Shown: piece by piece, positions 36,486 through 44,591 of the stretch
How the letters are laid out: each line of letters starts with the position of its first letter
Position numbering within the stretch: position 1 is the stretch's first letter
Origin: Methylobacter sp. BlB1
GTDB taxonomy: Bacteria; Pseudomonadota; Gammaproteobacteria; Methylococcales; Methylomonadaceae
Direction: 5' to 3'
Length of the DNA stretch: 64,000 nucleotides
Assembly (NCBI RefSeq): GCF_015476545.1
Contig: NZ_JADMKV010000020.1
Coordinates: 4,966 to 68,965, forward strand
Notes under the pieces: generated by a model
Seen by the model: the letters and a program-made list of their open reading frames with translations, nothing else
Databases searched by the model: none
What the model was told of the DNA's origin: nothing
Program-made: the position numbers and the translations under genes

Positions 36486-37528
36486 CAGCAGATACGCGGC
36501 AACTGCTCGCCGACCGGCCAGTCGACGATGCGCCGCCCGCCGAAGGCTGTGGTCATCTGCACGAAACCGTGCTCGTCGGCGATGACTTCGCCGATGATCG
36601 CGGCATCGCGGCCCAGCGGGTGCCGTTGCATTACCGCCAGCAGGCGTTCGGCGGCATCGGGGGCGCAGATGCAGACCAGCTTGCCTTCGTTGGCGACATA
36701 CAGCGGGTCCAGGCCGAGGATTTCGCAGGCGGCTTTGACTTCCGTCTTTATAGGAATCCGCGTCTCGTCAATGACCATGCCGACTTCGGATTGCTGGGCC
36801 AGTTCGTTCAGGGCCGTTGCCAGGCCGCCGCGGGTCGGGTCGCGCAGGCAGTGAATAGCGTCCGGCGCGGCGGCGACCATCTCGGCGACCAGGCCGTTCA
36901 GCGCGGCGGAGTCGGAGACGATGCTGGTGCCGAATTGCAGATTTTCCCGCCCGGCCATGATGGCGACGCCGTGATCGCCGATCGAGCCGCTGACCAGAAT
37001 CGCGCAGCCCGGCCGTGCGCGGTCGCCGGAAATAGTGACGCCCTCCGGCACGATGCCGACGCCGGTCGTGGTAATGAACACGCCGTCGCCCTTGCCGCGT
37101 TCCACGACTTTGGTATCGCCGGTAACGATAGGCGTGCCGGCCCGTTGCGCCGCGGCGGCCATGCTGACGACGATTTTTTCCAGATCGGCCAGCGGCAAGC
37201 CTTCTTCCAGGATGAATCCGGCCGCCAGATACAACGGCCGCGCGCCGGACATCGCCACATCATTGACGGTGCCGTGCACTGCCAGCGAGCCGATGTCGCC
37301 GCCGGGAAAAAACAGCGGCGATATCACATGGCCGTCGGTACTGATCACCAGCCGTCCCGCCGGTACGTTAAACAGCGCCTGGTCGTTGCGTTGCCGCAGC
37401 AGGTCGTTGTCGAAATACCTGACGAACAGCTCGTCGATCAGCTGAGCCATCGCCCGCCCGCCACCGCCGTGGCTTAGGTCGACTTTGCCGGTTTTTAGGT
37501 TCAGGGGGGAGGTGTAGGGCTTGGGCAT
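36485..37528 (-). CDS. hypE: Hydrogenase maturation protein HypE
   Basis: A 347-residue HypE of the PurM/selenophosphate-synthetase fold. It starts LKTGKVDLSHGGGGRAM, carries VISTDGHVISPLFFPGGDIG (nucleotide binding) and ends in PRIC, the C-terminal cysteine that receives the carbamoyl group and is dehydrated to thiocyanate. The ending is exact, so the C-terminus is intact. A REP-like pair lies between it and hypD, separating hypE-hypF from the rest of the operon by 164 bases. Confidence 0.97.
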   Translation of the reverse strand: MPKPYTSPLNLKTGKVDLSHGGGGRAMAQLIDELFVRYFDNDLLRQRNDQALFNVPAGRLVISTDGHVISPLFFPGGDIGSLAVHGTVNDVAMSGARPLYLAAGFILEEGLPLADLEKIVVSMAAAAQRAGTPIVTGDTKVVERGKGDGVFITTTGVGIVPEGVTISGDRARPGCAILVSGSIGDHGVAIMAGRENLQFGTSIVSDSAALNGLVAEMVAAAPDAIHCLRDPTRGGLATALNELAQQSEVGMVIDETRIPIKTEVKAACEILGLDPLYVANEGKLVCICAPDAAERLLAVMQRHPLGRDAAIIGEVIADEHGFVQMTTAFGGRRIVDWPVGEQLPRIC

Positions 37529-37605
37529 TGAATGGATTCTCGTAATTAAAAAATGCCGCTTTCGCGACGGATTAAATTCATCCTAAAGTTTGAGAAAGAT
37601 CAAAT

Positions 37606-37681
37606 GTAGGGTACGCACCGCGTACCATTTTCAACTATAAGTCATCCGAATTCTAAAAAAGGTACGCGATGCGTACCCTAC
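37606..37681. repeat. REP-like inverted pair, copy 2, between hypD and hypE
   Basis: Arms 37606-37626 and 37661-37681 (inverted), 34 bases apart, same GTAGGGTACGCA..GCGTACC arm as copy 1. The pair ends 12 bases from the hypD stop. Confidence 0.85.
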
Positions 37682-37692
37682 CTGCTTTAAGG

Positions 37693-38808
37693 TCAACCTG
37701 ACTTACGGCTCAACCTCCCATAAGACCAATACGCCGCACAAGCTCCTTCCGACGACACCATGCAAGAGCCCATCGGATTTTCCGGCGTGCAAACCGTGCC
37801 CAGCAACTTGCAATCCTGCGGCTTTTTTGCGCCGCGCAGGATGGCGGGACATTCGCAGCCTTTGACGTCGGCGGCCTGGATCGCGGGTAGGCTGAAGCGC
37901 TGCTCGGCGTCGAAGTCGGCGTAGTCGGCCTTCAGTCTTAATGCGCTGTCGGCGATCAGGCCCAGGCCGCGCCATTCGAATTGCGGCCGCAACTCGAATA
38001 TTTCCCGCATCAGCGCTTGCGCTTTCAGGTTGCCTTGCCGGGTGACGGCGCGGCTGTACTCGTTTTCGACCTCATGCCGTCCTTCGTTGAGCTGGCGGAT
38101 CAGCATCAGCGCCGACTGCATGACGTCCAGGGGTTCGAAACCGGCAATAACGACGGGCTTGGCATAGCGTTCGGCAAACGGCTCATAGGCCTGGCTGCCG
38201 ATGATCGTGCTGACATGGGAAGGTCCGAGAAAGGCGTCAATCGCAACCGGCTGCTGCGCGTCCAGTATTGCCTGCATCGCGGCGGGCGTCAGCACGTGGT
38301 TGCAGAACACCGAGAAATTGGTCAGCCGTTCGGCCTGCATCTGCTGTATCGCGACGGCGGTCGGGGGCGTCGTGGTTTCAAAACCGATGGCGAAAAACAC
38401 CACGGGCCGATCTGGATTTTCGCGGGCGATTTTCAGGACGTCCTGCGTGGAATAAACCATACGGATGTCGCAGCCGCCGGCCTTGGCTTTCAGCAGGCTG
38501 TTGCGGCCGGTGGCCGGCACCCGCATCAGGTCGGCATAGGTGCAGAGTATCACGTCATGCTGTTCGGCCAGTTGGATCGCGTTGTCGATGCGTCCGGTCG
38601 GCAATACGCAGACCGGGCAGCCGGGGCCGTGGATGAATTCGACATTGGCCGGCATCAGGTCCTGCACGCCGTAACGGAAAATGGCATGGGTATGGCCGCC
38701 GCAGAATTCCATCAATCGGTAGTGCCGGTCGGGATCGACAGTTTGCGCGATGGCCCGGGCCAGTTGCCGGGCCAGGTCTTGCTGTCGGAACTCGCTGATG
38801 TATTTCAT
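37693..38808 (-). CDS. hypD: Hydrogenase maturation protein HypD
   Basis: A 371-residue HypD, the [4Fe-4S] scaffold on which the Fe(CN)2CO group is built with HypC and HypE. Visible marks are MEFCGGHTHAIFRYG (about 33-47), FIHGPGCPVCVLPTG, and the C-terminal cysteine cluster (CECPAILRGAKKPQDCKL, then GTVCTPENPMGSC and SEGACAAYW) that binds the iron-sulfur cluster. Its start overlaps the hypC stop by four bases, implying coupling with the HypC partner. Confidence 0.97.
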   Translation of the reverse strand: MKYISEFRQQDLARQLARAIAQTVDPDRHYRLMEFCGGHTHAIFRYGVQDLMPANVEFIHGPGCPVCVLPTGRIDNAIQLAEQHDVILCTYADLMRVPATGRNSLLKAKAGGCDIRMVYSTQDVLKIARENPDRPVVFFAIGFETTTPPTAVAIQQMQAERLTNFSVFCNHVLTPAAMQAILDAQQPVAIDAFLGPSHVSTIIGSQAYEPFAERYAKPVVIAGFEPLDVMQSALMLIRQLNEGRHEVENEYSRAVTRQGNLKAQALMREIFELRPQFEWRGLGLIADSALRLKADYADFDAEQRFSLPAIQAADVKGCECPAILRGAKKPQDCKLLGTVCTPENPMGSCMVSSEGACAAYWSYGRLSRKSG

Positions 38809-39035
38809 GGGTTGAGCGTCAATCCGGCTTCGGCGAACAAGGCCAGGGTTTTTAGGGCTTCGTCCTCGTCGATTTTATTCAACGCGTAACCGACGTGCAC
38901 CAGTACGTAGTCGCCGACAGCAACATCATCGACGAGGGCCAGCGACACTTCCACCCTGACATTGTCGACCGATGCGGTCGCTATGTTAGTGACGGGGTCG
39001 AGGGCGATGATTTGGGCGGGTAAAGCCAAACACAT
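38805..39035 (-). CDS. hypC: Hydrogenase maturation chaperone HypC
   Basis: A 76-residue HypC. I start at the ATG at 39035 because the family needs an N-terminal Met-Cys (here MCLALPAQII); the Cys carries the iron during transfer. A frame beginning at 39068 would run into the REP-like repeat. Conserved DYVLVHVGYALNKIDEDEAL follows near residues 47-66. HypC delivers the Fe(CN)2CO unit to the large subunit HupL together with HypD. It overlaps hypD by four bases. Confidence 0.96.
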   Translation of the reverse strand: MCLALPAQIIALDPVTNIATASVDNVRVEVSLALVDDVAVGDYVLVHVGYALNKIDEDEALKTLALFAEAGLTLNP

Positions 39036-39055
39036 GAATTTCGGTTTCCTAAAAT

Positions 39056-39228
39056 GCAGGGTACGCATTGCGTACCATTTTCAAATTGCCCATTAAAAGT
39101 TTCCGCGATGCCAAGGCAAAGCCAAAAGGTACGCGATGCGTACCCTACGGATATGCATTGAACCAACGCTGAACGGTTCGGACGGGGCAGCATGCCCTGT
39201 CCGGCTTGGTACGCAGTGCGTACCCTAC
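39056..39228. repeat. REP-like cluster of three arms, copy 3, between hypB and hypC
   Basis: Arms at 39056-39076, 39128-39148 (inverted) and 39208-39228 (same direction as the second). Spacers are 51 and 59 bases. The arm sequences match GTAGGGTACGCA..GCGTACC with one or two changes in the centre. It fills nearly all of the 204-base gap. Confidence 0.85.
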
Positions 39229-39239
39229 GGTAGCGAGCA

Positions 39240-40040
39240 TTAAGCATATCCAATGCGCTGCAATTCCAATTCGGCCTTGAGCCAGCGCAGCCAGTTGTCT
39301 ATGCCTTCGCCGGTCTTGGCCGACAATGACAGGACCTTGATGCGCGGATTGACCTGTTTCGCATACTGTATGCATTGCTCGCTGTCGAAATCCAGGTACG
39401 GCAGCAGGTCGGTCTTGTTCAAGATCATCAGGTCGGCGGCATGGAACATGTCGGGGTATTTGATCGGCTTGTCCTCGCCCTCGGTGACCGACAGAATCAC
39501 CACTTTGTGCGCTTCGCCCAGATCGAACGACGAAGGGCAGACCAGATTGCCGACGTTTTCGATGAACAGCAGGCTATGGTCGCTCGGCTGCAGGCTTGCT
39601 AGCGCATGCCCGACGCGGTGCGCATCGAGATGGCAGCCTTTGCCGGTATTGATTTGCACCGCCTGCACGCCGGTGGCGCGGATGCGCTCGGCGTCGCGGG
39701 CGGTTTGTTGGTCGCCTTCGATCACGGCGATGTCGGCGTCGCCCTGCAGCCGGGCAATGGTTTCGGTCAACAGCGTGGTCTTGCCGGAGCCGGGGCTGGA
39801 GACCAGATTCAACGCCAGCATGCCGCGTTCATTGAAGTAGCGGCGGTTTTCGGCGGCATAACGGTTATTCTTGGCCAGAATATCCTGTTCGATCTGCACC
39901 ATGCGCAGCCGGCTCAAACCCGGCGCATGGGCATGTGCCGCACCGTGTTCGTGGTCATGGTCGTGATGATGGTGATCATGGGAATGGCCATGATCGTGCG
40001 AGTGGGAATGGCCCTCGCCGCAGCCGCATACGCCGCACAT
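39240..40040 (-). CDS. hypB: Hydrogenase nickel-incorporation GTPase HypB
   Basis: A 266-residue HypB. The N-terminal CGVCGCGEG nickel site is followed by a His-rich stretch ([16 protein letters not shown], extending to about residue 38) that stores nickel. The GTPase domain shows [14 protein letters not shown] (P-loop, about 73-86), VIEGDQQT, and [10 protein letters not shown] start at the ATG at 40040 because MCGVCGCG is the exact family N-terminus; the stop of hypA (TAA) shares one base with it. HypB delivers Ni to the large subunit together with HypA. Confidence 0.97.
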   Translation of the reverse strand: MCGVCGCGEGHSHSHDHGHSHDHHHHDHDHEHGAAHAHAPGLSRLRMVQIEQDILAKNNRYAAENRRYFNERGMLALNLVSSPGSGKTTLLTETIARLQGDADIAVIEGDQQTARDAERIRATGVQAVQINTGKGCHLDAHRVGHALASLQPSDHSLLFIENVGNLVCPSSFDLGEAHKVVILSVTEGEDKPIKYPDMFHAADLMILNKTDLLPYLDFDSEQCIQYAKQVNPRIKVLSLSAKTGEGIDNWLRWLKAELELQRIGYA

Positions 40041-40381
40041 TATTCTACCTCCAGTTCTTTGATTCGCATTTGATCGCCGCCATTGACCTGCAATTGATGA
40101 CTGCCGCAGTGCGGGCATTGATCGTATAACTGCTGCACGGCCACATTGCGCCCGCACGGCAAACACCAGGCCTGGCCCGGCACTTCGATAATTTCAAGGC
40201 GGGCCTGGTCGGCCAGCGAACCTTGTACGACAATATCGAAACTGAAACGCAACGCCTCGATCTCGACGCCGGCAAGCGCTCCAATTTCCAGCCAGACCGT
40301 CTTGACTTTCCGGTATTGCTGGGCTTCCGCCTGTTGCTCCAGTATTTGTAAAACGCTTTCGCAAAGCGACATTTCATGCAT
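40040..40381 (-). CDS. hypA: Hydrogenase nickel-incorporation metallochaperone HypA
   Basis: A 113-residue HypA. The N-terminal [17 protein letters not shown] contains the nickel-binding Met-His of the family, and the zinc site is CLPCGRN with CPHCGSHQL (about 73-98). It works with HypB to insert nickel into HupL. The start overlaps the hupK stop by eight bases, and the stop shares one base with hypB. Confidence 0.96.
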   Translation of the reverse strand: MHEMSLCESVLQILEQQAEAQQYRKVKTVWLEIGALAGVEIEALRFSFDIVVQGSLADQARLEIIEVPGQAWCLPCGRNVAVQQLYDQCPHCGSHQLQVNGGDQMRIKELEVE

Positions 40382-41549
40382 GGCTGTCCGTCAGCTTTAA
40401 ATTGTAAAGTACGCAGGGGTCTACTGAGTTGATCAGAAGTTCCGCCTGCCGCCGCAGGTCGTTCGGGCCTTCGGCCTTCAAGTGTTTCAAGCCTTGGGCG
40501 ACGACGCCTTCGGGATGGAAATTCCATTCGGTAGGCGCGGCGATTCGGTAATCATACACCCGCCCATGCCGCAGTTCCAGACGATGAATCAATAGGCCGC
40601 GCGCCGCCTGAAGCTGGGCCAGACCAATGCCGCCGGTGCTCGAGACGATTGCAGGGGCAGGCTTTTGCTCTATCCCACGGCTTAACCGCAGCGGTATCGC
40701 CGCCACTTCCAGCAAACGGGCCACGAAGCGCACCATCAGGCCGTTGCCGTAATGGTGTTGCAAGCCGGCGATGAGCGGATGCGAACGTTGCCGCGTCAAT
40801 GGCGTCGTTTCAAAGCAGCGGCCTTGCCAGTGCGGCGCCCGGCAGAACGCCGCCAAATCTTCCTGCTGCATCTGCCGGTTCAAGGCATCCGCCTCGAGCT
40901 CGGGCAGACAGTCGACCTCGTTTTGTCCGATTGCCGTCCAGTTCCGGTTATACAAATCGTTCAGCAGGCAGGCCGGCAGCGCCTCGTTTTGGCTCAGCCA
41001 GTCGCAGAGCTGCGTTTCGCAAGCCAGCGTCCGAAAATCGGCAAGCCGGCCGTTAAAAATCGCGGCATCAATGAGCGCTTCCAATTCGGCTGTCAGTTGC
41101 GTCAATTGCACGGCATCGATGTCGAGGCAACTGTCGAGCTTGTATGCCTCGCCGTGCCGGAACAAATGCCGCTTGAAAAGCGCATCGAATTTAAGCAATG
41201 CCGCCAGGGCTTTCTTATCCGGGGGCAGTCCGATTAGGCCCGGCCAATCCAGCAGAATCCGCCAGGCGTGTTCGCGCAGAGTCTCCAGTTGCACCAGCAG
41301 GTCGCGGGCCGCATCGGACTCAGGCTCGGCTGTCATGCCCAGCGCGGCGCGGCAGGTCAGCAGGGCGACACAGGCTTGGGCATTGCCGCACAGCGTAAAC
41401 AGCAGCGGTACGATGTCGAGGATCTGTTCCGGCGTTTTGCCGAGCAATACCAGGGGCGCTATGTCAGGCCGGGTGGATGCGATTCGCGCTCCGCTAGCCT
41501 GGCCGGCGCGGTGATACAATTCGATGTGGACAGTTCCGTCCGGCGTCAT
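40374..41549 (-). CDS. hupK: HupK-like hydrogenase large-subunit-like assembly protein
   Basis: A 391-residue protein with remnants of the [NiFe] large subunit. LLFTLCGNAQACVALLTCRA (about 48-67) aligns with the [16 protein letters not shown] region of HupL, but the CxxC is replaced by a wider C-x5-C; the C-terminal [16 protein letters not shown] recalls the DPCLACSTH end yet keeps only one Cys. HupK is thought to be a scaffold for the iron-cofactor in oxygen-tolerant hydrogenases of the uptake group. The start overlaps the hupJ stop by four bases. Confidence 0.88.
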   Translation of the reverse strand: MTPDGTVHIELYHRAGQASGARIASTRPDIAPLVLLGKTPEQILDIVPLLFTLCGNAQACVALLTCRAALGMTAEPESDAARDLLVQLETLREHAWRILLDWPGLIGLPPDKKALAALLKFDALFKRHLFRHGEAYKLDSCLDIDAVQLTQLTAELEALIDAAIFNGRLADFRTLACETQLCDWLSQNEALPACLLNDLYNRNWTAIGQNEVDCLPELEADALNRQMQQEDLAAFCRAPHWQGRCFETTPLTRQRSHPLIAGLQHHYGNGLMVRFVARLLEVAAIPLRLSRGIEQKPAPAIVSSTGGIGLAQLQAARGLLIHRLELRHGRVYDYRIAAPTEWNFHPEGVVAQGLKHLKAEGPNDLRRQAELLINSVDPCVLYNLKLTDSHA

Positions 41550-42010
41550 TTATGGCCTCCGAGAGCGCCGCGCAGCAGATCCCGGCGGCTGACAGTGCGC
41601 GGACTAGGAGTAGTCAGCAAGCCCTGCAAGGCGGCTTGTGCCGCCGTGAGCGCCATACCCTGATCCTCGAATTGAAACATTGGCGAGAACAAGGAACACT
41701 GTGCGTATGGGCCCAGCTGCGCTTCGCTGGCCAAAGTGAATTCGAAGGCGCCGTAGGGATAGCGCCGCACGAGTTTGCTGCCGGGAAGCTGCTGACGCCA
41801 TTCGCTGTCCGGTCCCGGCAACAACAGCAGATTCATGAACCAGGGCGTGATCAACACGCCCAGCCAGTCTTCGTTAAAGCGAGTAAAGCCGACGGCCTGC
41901 ACAGAGAGCGCGGGGTTAACAATAGGCACCTCGCGCAGGCGCGTTGCCAGAATACCGTTGAATACCGTTTCCAGCGTGCGGCTGATTTGTTCGCTATCCT
42001 GCCACTGCAT
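41546..42010 (-). CDS. hupJ: HupJ/HybE-type hydrogenase assembly chaperone
   Basis: A 154-residue protein matching the [NiFe]-hydrogenase assembly chaperone HybE/HupJ, with TRFNEDWLGVLITPWFMNLL, YGAFEFTLASEAQLGPYAQC and CSLFSPMFQFED segments. Members guide Tat-linked assembly of the subunits. I start at the ATG at 42010, two bases after the hupI stop; an upstream frame from 42055 would lie inside hupI. The protein ends at a twin-arginine-like SRRDLLRGAL near the C-terminus, which is not at the N-terminus and so is not a Tat signal. Confidence 0.9.
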   Translation of the reverse strand: MQWQDSEQISRTLETVFNGILATRLREVPIVNPALSVQAVGFTRFNEDWLGVLITPWFMNLLLLPGPDSEWRQQLPGSKLVRRYPYGAFEFTLASEAQLGPYAQCSLFSPMFQFEDQGMALTAAQAALQGLLTTPSPRTVSRRDLLRGALGGHK

Positions 42011-42012
42011 GC

Positions 42013-42234
42013 TCAGTCGTCCAGCACCAGAAAATCCTGCTTCGGAGCGCCGCACTGCGGGCAGCTCCAGTGTACGGGCAACTGTGAAAAAGCCGTGCCG
42101 GGCTGTATTTGCCAGACCTCATCGCCGTCTGCCGGATCGTAGACATGCCAGCAGATTTTGCATTCCAACCGCGTTTCTGTCGGCAATCCCGAGGCATCGC
42201 CGCCAAAGGGGCCGGCGAAAAAGGCGGTGCTCAT
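42013..42234 (-). CDS. hupI: Rubredoxin-type protein HupI
   Basis: A 73-residue rubredoxin. The iron-binding sites are LECKICWHVYDPADGDEVWQ (about 23-42) and CPQCGAPKQDFLVLDD (about 58-73); CKIC and CPQC are both intact. HupI-type rubredoxins help hydrogenase maturation under oxygen. The start overlaps the hupH stop by four bases. Confidence 0.95.
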   Translation of the reverse strand: MSTAFFAGPFGGDASGLPTETRLECKICWHVYDPADGDEVWQIQPGTAFSQLPVHWSCPQCGAPKQDFLVLDD

Positions 42235-43079
42235 AAATACACCTTCAGTATTTCCTGCAGCCGCTCACGGCTGTCTTCTATGTCTTCCGGCGAGGCGCAG
42301 GCGACGCTGGGCACGTCGCTGACTTCCAGGGTATTGAGGATCAGGGTGTCCTGTGAATTGAAATACTGCACCCACCAGACGAAGCGGGTGCCGGTTGCGG
42401 TGATCCGGCAGTTGCCGTAGCCTCGAGACAGTATCGTCACTGAGCCCCGGCCCAGCCGTTGTTCCAGAAACGCCAGGTCCTGCTCGGTTTGCGGCAACAG
42501 GCTCAAGTTGATGATATGCGCCTCGCCGCCCGGCCGGTATCCGGCGATTTTGGCGTTGAGTTCGGCCAGCAGCGGCGGGGCATTCATCACGCCCGGCGGC
42601 AACGCGGTCCAGCCGGTGTCGATTCGGCTGGCCGCGCCATTAAAAGCCGATTGAATTATTTGTCGCGGAATAATGCCGATTTCCACCGTATCGGCGACGA
42701 TCTGCTGCCGGGCATCCAGTTGCTGCAAGCGCCAGACGCCTGCCAGCGCCGACTCCTGAATGCGGATGTTACGTTCGCCGGAGCAGATCAGGCTGACTTC
42801 GCCTTCGCCGAGCAGTTCGTTGATGAATTGCCGATTGGGCTGATCCAGCGTTGTCAGGTCAATAGGCTCGGAAACCAAAGGGAACACAGCCAGATCCTGT
42901 TCCAGTTGCCGCAATATATTTTTTGCCAGCTCCAGATCCGCCGGGTTTAAATCCATTGAGAAACGCGGCATGCTGTAGGTCGCCATTTCCTGCGGCATTT
43001 GCAGGTAGTCCAGCTCGATGCCGCCTTCTTCCGCAGGTTGGCTGCCTGGGCCGAAAATTGGGAGGGAGATTGAGTTCAT
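42231..43079 (-). CDS. hupH: HupH/HyaF-type hydrogenase expression protein
   Basis: A 282-residue protein of the HupH/HyaF family. Marks are INELLGEGEVSLICSGER (about 89-106), AGVWRLQQLD, and the C-terminal TILSRGYGNCRITATGTRFV followed by WWVQYFNSQDTLILNTLEVS. The family is needed for maturation or expression of uptake hydrogenases, exact action unsettled. Upstream is the REP-like copy 4; so hupH starts a sub-block hupHIJK-hypAB with overlapping junctions. Confidence 0.9.
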   Translation of the reverse strand: MNSISLPIFGPGSQPAEEGGIELDYLQMPQEMATYSMPRFSMDLNPADLELAKNILRQLEQDLAVFPLVSEPIDLTTLDQPNRQFINELLGEGEVSLICSGERNIRIQESALAGVWRLQQLDARQQIVADTVEIGIIPRQIIQSAFNGAASRIDTGWTALPPGVMNAPPLLAELNAKIAGYRPGGEAHIINLSLLPQTEQDLAFLEQRLGRGSVTILSRGYGNCRITATGTRFVWWVQYFNSQDTLILNTLEVSDVPSVACASPEDIEDSRERLQEILKVYL

Positions 43080-43116
43080 AGTTTCAGGTTTATTGATTCA
43101 CTTGCTGGCTATTAAT

Positions 43117-43196
43117 GTAGGGTACGCACTGCGTACCTTTTCCAAATGTTCCAGGCATTCCAAAGCCTAAACAAAGGTACGCAATGCGTACCCTAC
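43117..43196. repeat. REP-like inverted pair, copy 4, between hupG and hupH
   Basis: Arms 43117-43137 and 43176-43196 (inverted), 38 bases apart, same family as the other copies. The pair lies in the 129-base gap between hupG and hupH. Confidence 0.85.
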
Positions 43197-43208
43197 GGGT
43201 TCCAAAAT

Positions 43209-43625
43209 TCATCGTGCCCCGCAGACTTTGTCCAGATCGAAAACCGGCGGCTCGCCGGGTGCGGCGGTCAGAATCCGCGCGGTTTCCTGTCTGTATTCCT
43301 GCCAGTCCTTGATGCCGCTGATGGCGCCTAAATACTCGCCGTTACGCAAAAACACCAGCGAGGGCCATCCGGTAAAGCGAAAACGTGCCTGCAATTCCCG
43401 CTCTATGGGCCTGGCGATGACCGCAGCCTGCAGCCGTCCGCTAAATGCCTTGATCAATTCCGGCAGGATCACCGCGACGTCATTGCTTTCCGGAAAATGC
43501 AGCGGATCATTGCAGAAAAACAGCACGACAGTTTCATTACCGTAAACGAAATGATCGTAACTGTCCGCATCCAGAAAAGGATAGCCATATCGGGTTTGCA
43601 ATTGGGCAATCAATGGCGATGTCAT
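43209..43625 (-). CDS. hupG: HupG/HyaE-type thioredoxin-fold hydrogenase chaperone
   Basis: A 138-residue protein with a thioredoxin-like fold lacking the CxxC of thioredoxin. Family marks are NETVVLFFCNDPLHFPESND (about 29-48) and RFRFTGWPSLVFLRNGEYLG (about 84-103). HyaE/HupG proteins recognise the Tat signal of the small subunit. The ATG at 43625 overlaps the hupF stop by four bases; an earlier frame to 43997 is ruled out because it overlaps hupF and hupD coding. Confidence 0.9.
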   Translation of the reverse strand: MTSPLIAQLQTRYGYPFLDADSYDHFVYGNETVVLFFCNDPLHFPESNDVAVILPELIKAFSGRLQAAVIARPIERELQARFRFTGWPSLVFLRNGEYLGAISGIKDWQEYRQETARILTAAPGEPPVFDLDKVCGAR

Positions 43626-43918
43626 GGTTTTAAAAACTCCGGCAATTGGGGTTCTCTGTCGACCAGGTCGGCAAATAAATGATCTATCTGGCTGTCGCCC
43701 TGCATCGCCAGATGCAGGGCTTCCAGCGCATCGGCGATCTGCCGGGCTTTTTGTTCGCTGAGCACTTCCCGGGCGGTGCCGAGAAAAACCAGCAGCCAGG
43801 CGCCAGCCGGCTGCGGGCCGACCAGCATCATGTCGATCAGGCTTTCCTGGCCGCGGTAGATGCAGAGCGCCGATTCGCCGCGCGGCTCGATAATTTGCAT
43901 GGGAATGCCGATGCACAT
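43622..43918 (-). CDS. hupF: HupF (HypC-family hydrogenase chaperone)
   Basis: A 98-residue HypC paralogue with the same N-terminal Met-Cys (MCIGIPMQIIEPRGESALCI). The longer C-terminus compared with hypC is typical for HupF, which is thought to protect the large subunit at high oxygen. The start shares one base with the hupD stop and its stop overlaps hupG by four bases. Confidence 0.92.
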   Translation of the reverse strand: MCIGIPMQIIEPRGESALCIYRGQESLIDMMLVGPQPAGAWLLVFLGTAREVLSEQKARQIADALEALHLAMQGDSQIDHLFADLVDREPQLPEFLKP

Positions 43919-44589
43919 CAGTATTTGCCCCGATAATCGACATCGACCTGCAAAGCGTTTTCGTCCGCAGGTTGCGGCGGGCGCACCTCAAACGCATCGG
44001 ACAGCAGGATGCGCTCGTCGCCGATGCGGCAGGCCTGATCAGCCGTAGGCCGTTCTTGTTCGTAGCGTTGCATGTTCAGCACCGGATCGGCCAGATCGTC
44101 CTCTGTGTCGGTTGTTTCAGCCGTAATGCCGAAATCCTTCAGAAAGCCAAGCGCCATGTCGATCGCCGGCTGGATTTGCGCCTTGACCGATGGCCGCAAG
44201 CTGCCGCCGTAGTCCTCAAGTTCCTCCGGCTGTACGCCGACCAGCAGCAAATGCCGGGGATAACTGCCCAGCATTTGCGCCATCGCCAGCACTTCCTGAA
44301 AGCCGGTTTGATGCAGACTCATTTTCTTGGCGCCGAGAAACTGCGGCACATCATCATTTTCGATCCGTTTCAGCGTGCCGGGCGGCAAGCCGTAATCGAT
44401 CGCATCGAATACGACCAGGACATCGGCGACCTGCACATGTTCAACCAGATAAACGCCTTGCGTACCGCCGTCCATGACTTTGACCTGATCGGGAAAACGG
44501 TAGCGTTTCTGCAGGCGCTCGATCACCCGAACGCCGAAGCCTTCGTCGGCCCACAGCACATTGCCAATGCCTAATAGCAGAATGTTCAT
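43918..44589 (-). CDS. hupD: Hydrogenase maturation endopeptidase HupD
   Basis: A 223-residue member of the HyaD/HupD peptidase family. LLLGIGNVLWADEGFGVRVI (with the nickel-binding Glu of the family), FDAIDYGLPPGTL and SLHQTGFQEVLAMAQ (with His) supply the recognition residues. It clips the C-terminal peptide of HupL after nickel insertion. I start at the ATG at 44589, two bases past the hupC stop; an upstream TTG at 44595 would overlap hupC. The C-terminal 50 residues beyond the peptidase core are an extension. Confidence 0.93.
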   Translation of the reverse strand: MNILLLGIGNVLWADEGFGVRVIERLQKRYRFPDQVKVMDGGTQGVYLVEHVQVADVLVVFDAIDYGLPPGTLKRIENDDVPQFLGAKKMSLHQTGFQEVLAMAQMLGSYPRHLLLVGVQPEELEDYGGSLRPSVKAQIQPAIDMALGFLKDFGITAETTDTEDDLADPVLNMQRYEQERPTADQACRIGDERILLSDAFEVRPPQPADENALQVDVDYRGKY

Positions 44590-44591
44590 GG

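Noticed and set aside
36569-37477. Open frame of about 302 codons on the plus strand, opposite hypE
   Set aside because: Antisense of hypE; low-complexity composition and no family.
37981-38889. Open frame of about 302 codons on the plus strand, opposite hypD
   Set aside because: Antisense of hypD and hypC; no family.
39056-39228. Repeated arms taken as a possible CRISPR array
   Set aside because: Arms alternate in orientation, are themselves palindromic, and spacers differ in length with no cas genes; a REP-like element fits better.
40041-40166. Upstream extension of hypB to 40166
   Set aside because: It would overlap hypA, and the family starts with MCGVCGCG at 40040.
43626-43997. Upstream extension of hupG to 43997
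   Set aside because: It would overlap hupF and hupD coding in another frame, and the family N-terminus begins at MTSPLIAQLQ (43625).
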